The notes under the pieces were generated by a model that did not search any database, was not told the origin of the DNA, and saw only the letters and a list, made by a program, of their open reading frames with translations. Positions 60,620 through 64,000 of a DNA stretch of 64,000 nt are shown here, one piece after another. How positions within the stretch are numbered: the stretch's first letter is position 1; each line of letters opens with the position of its first letter. The position numbers and the translations under genes were made by a program. Origin of the DNA: Phlegmacium glaucopus (Eukaryota; Basidiomycota; Agaricomycetes; Agaricales; Cortinariaceae); assembly GCA_015039465.1 (NCBI GenBank), contig MU129986.1:62001-126000 (forward strand). The letters are read 5' to 3'.

Positions 60620-63600
60620 ATGGCCTCCGTGGCTCCATCAACGCAACCTGAACGCTTAAACCAGATATTCAATGGATTGAAGAGTAAAAATGCAGAGACG
60701 AGAGCCCAATCAGCAAAGGACTTGTACCATTTCGTCAGTTTTATATCTTATATTCTTATTACTATTCTTAATTCCTGTCGCAACTCGTGGTATAGGTGTC
60801 GTTATCTATAGGGGAAATGTCATCAGATGCTGCGGCCAAGCTCTGGGATGATAATATCAATCGACGTTTATTTGACCTCACACATAGTCAGAACACTGCT
60901 GAAGCTTTTGGAGGTCTGCAAGCCATTGGTGCGTCGCCTTCTACTGACATCTATACATTAATAATGAACTCTCTACCAGAGAATTTACTGGAAATTGACC
61001 AGGAGGAAACAATAGAATCCAAGAGGAACCTCTTTCGTTTCTACAACTATGTTAAACACCTTCTTCCCAATCCTGAAGTCAACCTCATGCTTGCAGCTTC
61101 GAAGACGCTGGGAAAAATTGCAGATATTGGCGGATCAGCGTTCGGAGAGGGGTTTATGGATTACGAAGTACATGCCGCTGTTGATTTGATGCAACAGGAA
61201 GCACCCCGACACGCTGGGGTTCTAATTTTAAAAGAACTCGCGAGGCACAGTGCGAACTACTTCCACTCACATATCGGAATTGTCTTCGAGAATATCCTTG
61301 TACCTTTACGTGACCAACGCTCCATCGTGAGGGAAGGTGCCGCTGAGCTACTGGCCGCTTGTCTAGAGATTGTAACTCAGAGAGAACGTCAAGCCCGAAC
61401 CCCCGACTTGTCCAAGATTCTTCAAGAGGCGCAGCTGGGCCTAAAGCAATCGCAGTCCGAGGTCATTCATGGTTCCCTACTAACATATCGCGAATTGCTA
61501 CTCCATGCGGGCATGGTAAGTCTCATTTCATCAACTCTCGTTCTCTTAGTCAACATAAACATCTTCCACCCCTAGTTCATGAAGGAGAATTTCCTGGATA
61601 CAACAGATCAAATTCTGCGCTTCAAGACTCATCGCGATCTCAATATTCGCAAAATGGTTATCACCATGATTCCGTCACTGGCGGCTTACGACACGCAGAC
61701 TTTTACGGAACATTTCCTCCACAAGGCTATGGCACATCTTTTGACTCAATTTGACAAACCCAATGAGCGGAACTTTGGTAAGGTCAGTTCCACACTCCGT
61801 GAGCACATATTAAGACAGCCTTACAGCCTTCATTGCGATTGGACACACTGCTACGGCTGTTGGAAGCGATATGAAGCCATTTCTTGATGCAATCATGATG
61901 CATATCAAGCATGGTTTGCAAGGTCGAGGGTAAGTTTTCACCTAGTTTTAAAATCTACCTTTATGGAACACGAACTAGGAGGAAAAATTCCCCTTCCGAA
62001 GAGCCCATTTTTCAATGCATCGGACAGTTGGCGGCTGCTGTTGGCCCCAATCTGACTAAATTACTCCATGATCAGCTTGATCTCATGCTCGCTTGCGGAT
62101 TGAGTGGGCCCCTCGTTTCGGCACTCACCGCCATTGCGAAACACATTCCGCCCCTTCTCAAAACCTTGCAAGGTGTGCCTTCGAATTGTCTTCTGACTCA
62201 GATAAATCAGCATATAACGCAGCATACTCTAGATCGTCTATTAGATTTGTTGTCCAACATTTTAAGTGGACAGCCTTACAAACCTTTGGGCGCTCCTCCT
62301 AACCTTGGTCGAAACGACGTAAATGGGACAAATAGAGATCTTAACCCCAGTCAGGTTTGTGATGGAATTATTTTCTTCCTTGGTTTCTATTGGTTTACTG
62401 TTTACCTTTTCAGATCAATGGGATTGACAAAAGTCCAGAAGTAATTACATTGGCACTGAATACTTTGGGCAGCTTTGACTTCAGCGGTATGAATGTTTCC
62501 CCCGCCCCCCTTTTTTCTTGTCCCTGCTGACTATCCGTAGGCCACGTTTTAAATGAATTTGTTCGCAGTTGTGCCCTTCCGTACCTCGAAGATGATAATC
62601 CAGAGGTTCGCAAGGCGGCCGCCGTGACTTGTTGTCTTCTGTTCGTGAAGGATCCTATTTGTTATCAAGCTAGCAGCCATGCAATAGAGGTTATCAGCGA
62701 CGTCTTGGACAAATTGCTTACAGTGGGGATCGCTGATCCAGGTATTTTATCCTGCCCTATACAAAAGAAAGAGGCTGACATTTATCATATCCATTCCTAT
62801 AGACGCAAATATCCGACGGACTGTTCTATCCTCTCTACATGAGCGATTCGACCGACACCTCGCTCAAGCAGAAAATGTTCGATCACTCTTCATTGCACTA
62901 AATGATGAGGTCTTTGAGAATCGTGTGACTGCCGTTGGTCTGATAGGTCGATTGGCGAAGCATAATCCAGCCTATGTTATGCCTTCGTTACGGAAGGCCC
63001 TCATCCAGTTGTTGACTGAGCTTGAGTATTCAACTGTTATGTAAGTTATCCCTTTGCCACTAATCAATGGTGAATTGACGTTGTCTTAGGCGCAACCGAG
63101 AGGAGTGCACTCGCTTGCTTACTCTTCTAGTCAGTGCCACGCAAAGGCTGATAAAGCCTTATGCTCTACCTATGCTACGTGTTCTCCTCCAAAAAGCTAA
63201 CGATAATAATCCAACTGTCGCGGCGAACGTCCTTATGTGTCTAGGAGAACTTGCCTGCGTTGGGGCTGAAGATGCCATGCCTCATGTTCCTGACCTTATG
63301 CAAGTTATCATCTCTAGGCTTTCCGATCCATCCTTGATAAAACGAGATGCTGCACTTCACACTCTTGGTCAAGTTTGTTCAAGTACTGGTTATGTTATTA
63401 CTCCTCTCATTGATTATCCTCAACTACTACCGCTGTTGGGAAGGATCCTACGCACTGAAACCAGTATAGTAGTACGTCGCGAAGTGGTCAAGGTTCTTGG
63501 GATTCTCGGTGCTTTAGATCCATATCGACGAAAGGTACGTTTTTCTCGTAGGAAAGAATGTCGGGTGCATTTGTCTTACTGTCCTTGGCGTACAGAGCAG

Positions 63601-64000
63601 GCCTGATGATGACGCTGCGAGCGAGACAGCTGTGGCGGCCGTAAATCAGGTCCCGGTGTCACAGCATATAACTACGTCTGCATCCGACGATTATTTCCAG
63701 ACCGTCGTTATTACCTCTCTTCTGGCTATTCTAAAGGACCAATCATTGAATAGTCACCATCATACTGTCATTGAAGCCATTATGTCTATATTCAAGACAC
63801 AGGGACTCAAATGCGTTACATTCTTGCCACAGGTACGATTCCACTAGTTACTGTCAGCCACTTAAAAACATCTGGCATTATGATAGATTATACCAGCGTT
63901 CGCCGCAGTTACCAGAGGTTCTGCAGCCAGACTCCAAGAATTCCATCTCCAACAACTTGCTATTCTCATCAGCATCATTAAGCAACATGTTCGTAACTAC
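60620..64000 (+). CDS. TOR kinase, N-terminal part (runs off window)
   Basis: Serine/threonine kinase of TORC1/TORC2 that couples growth to nutrients. Start [20 protein letters not shown] at 60620. Only the N-terminal HEAT-repeat region is present: [126 protein letters not shown] and [20 protein letters not shown]. These match the order in yeast and animal TOR. The FAT and kinase domains must lie beyond 64000. At least ten short introns; the reading is continuous, with no sign of decay. Confidence 0.93.

Overview
The window is nuclear DNA of a filamentous basidiomycete, most likely a mushroom-forming Agaricomycete. Genes lie on both strands, and nearly all are split by many 45-60 nt GT-AG introns. 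The gene set fits that group: a DNMT5/RAD8-type methyltransferase-helicase, an F-box protein of the mushroom type, a DUF7330 protein, a class II sirtuin and a Ccz1 homologue. About 24 protein genes, one intron-containing tRNA gene and one gene-poor stretch of decayed sequence can be supported. All calls were made by reading motifs and splice sites by eye; no database search was run.

Layout. 0-12 kb: a PAP2 lipid phosphatase, a ten-exon DNMT5-like DNA methyltransferase fused to a RING/SNF2 helicase (2194 aa, with a PCNA-binding motif at its start), a CRIPT homologue and an F-box protein. 12-18 kb: EFM7-like methyltransferase and BUB3 (start codons 17 bp apart), PEX7 and a SIRT4-like sirtuin (also head to head). 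18-24 kb: three minus-strand genes for zinc proteins. Two neighbours share a repeated C-x2-C-x19-H-x3-C unit, and the third has five complete fungal Zn2Cys6 clusters in tandem. 24-29 kb: a GH16 glucanase, NAD(P)H-hydrate dehydratase and phosphoglucomutase.

29.1-34.0 kb holds no intact gene. It contains broken reading frames and an inverted, internally deleted copy of the PIF1 helicase gene that lies intact 5 kb away. 34-42 kb: holocytochrome c synthase and TIM44 (divergent, both mitochondrial), PIF1 helicase and dihydroxyacetone kinase. 42-56 kb: a UBP12-type deubiquitinase, CCZ1, a five-finger CCCH protein, a disordered protein with a possible PP1-docking motif, and a DnaJ protein. 56-64 kb: an M20 peptidase, a DUF7330 protein, tRNA-Pro(TGG) and the 5' part of TOR kinase, which runs off the window.

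The genes do not form one pathway. The strongest candidates for something new are the methyltransferase with PIP box and SUMO-interaction-like motifs, the five-cluster Zn2Cys6 protein, the repeated C2HC unit in two adjacent genes, and the decayed region with its rearranged PIF1 copy.
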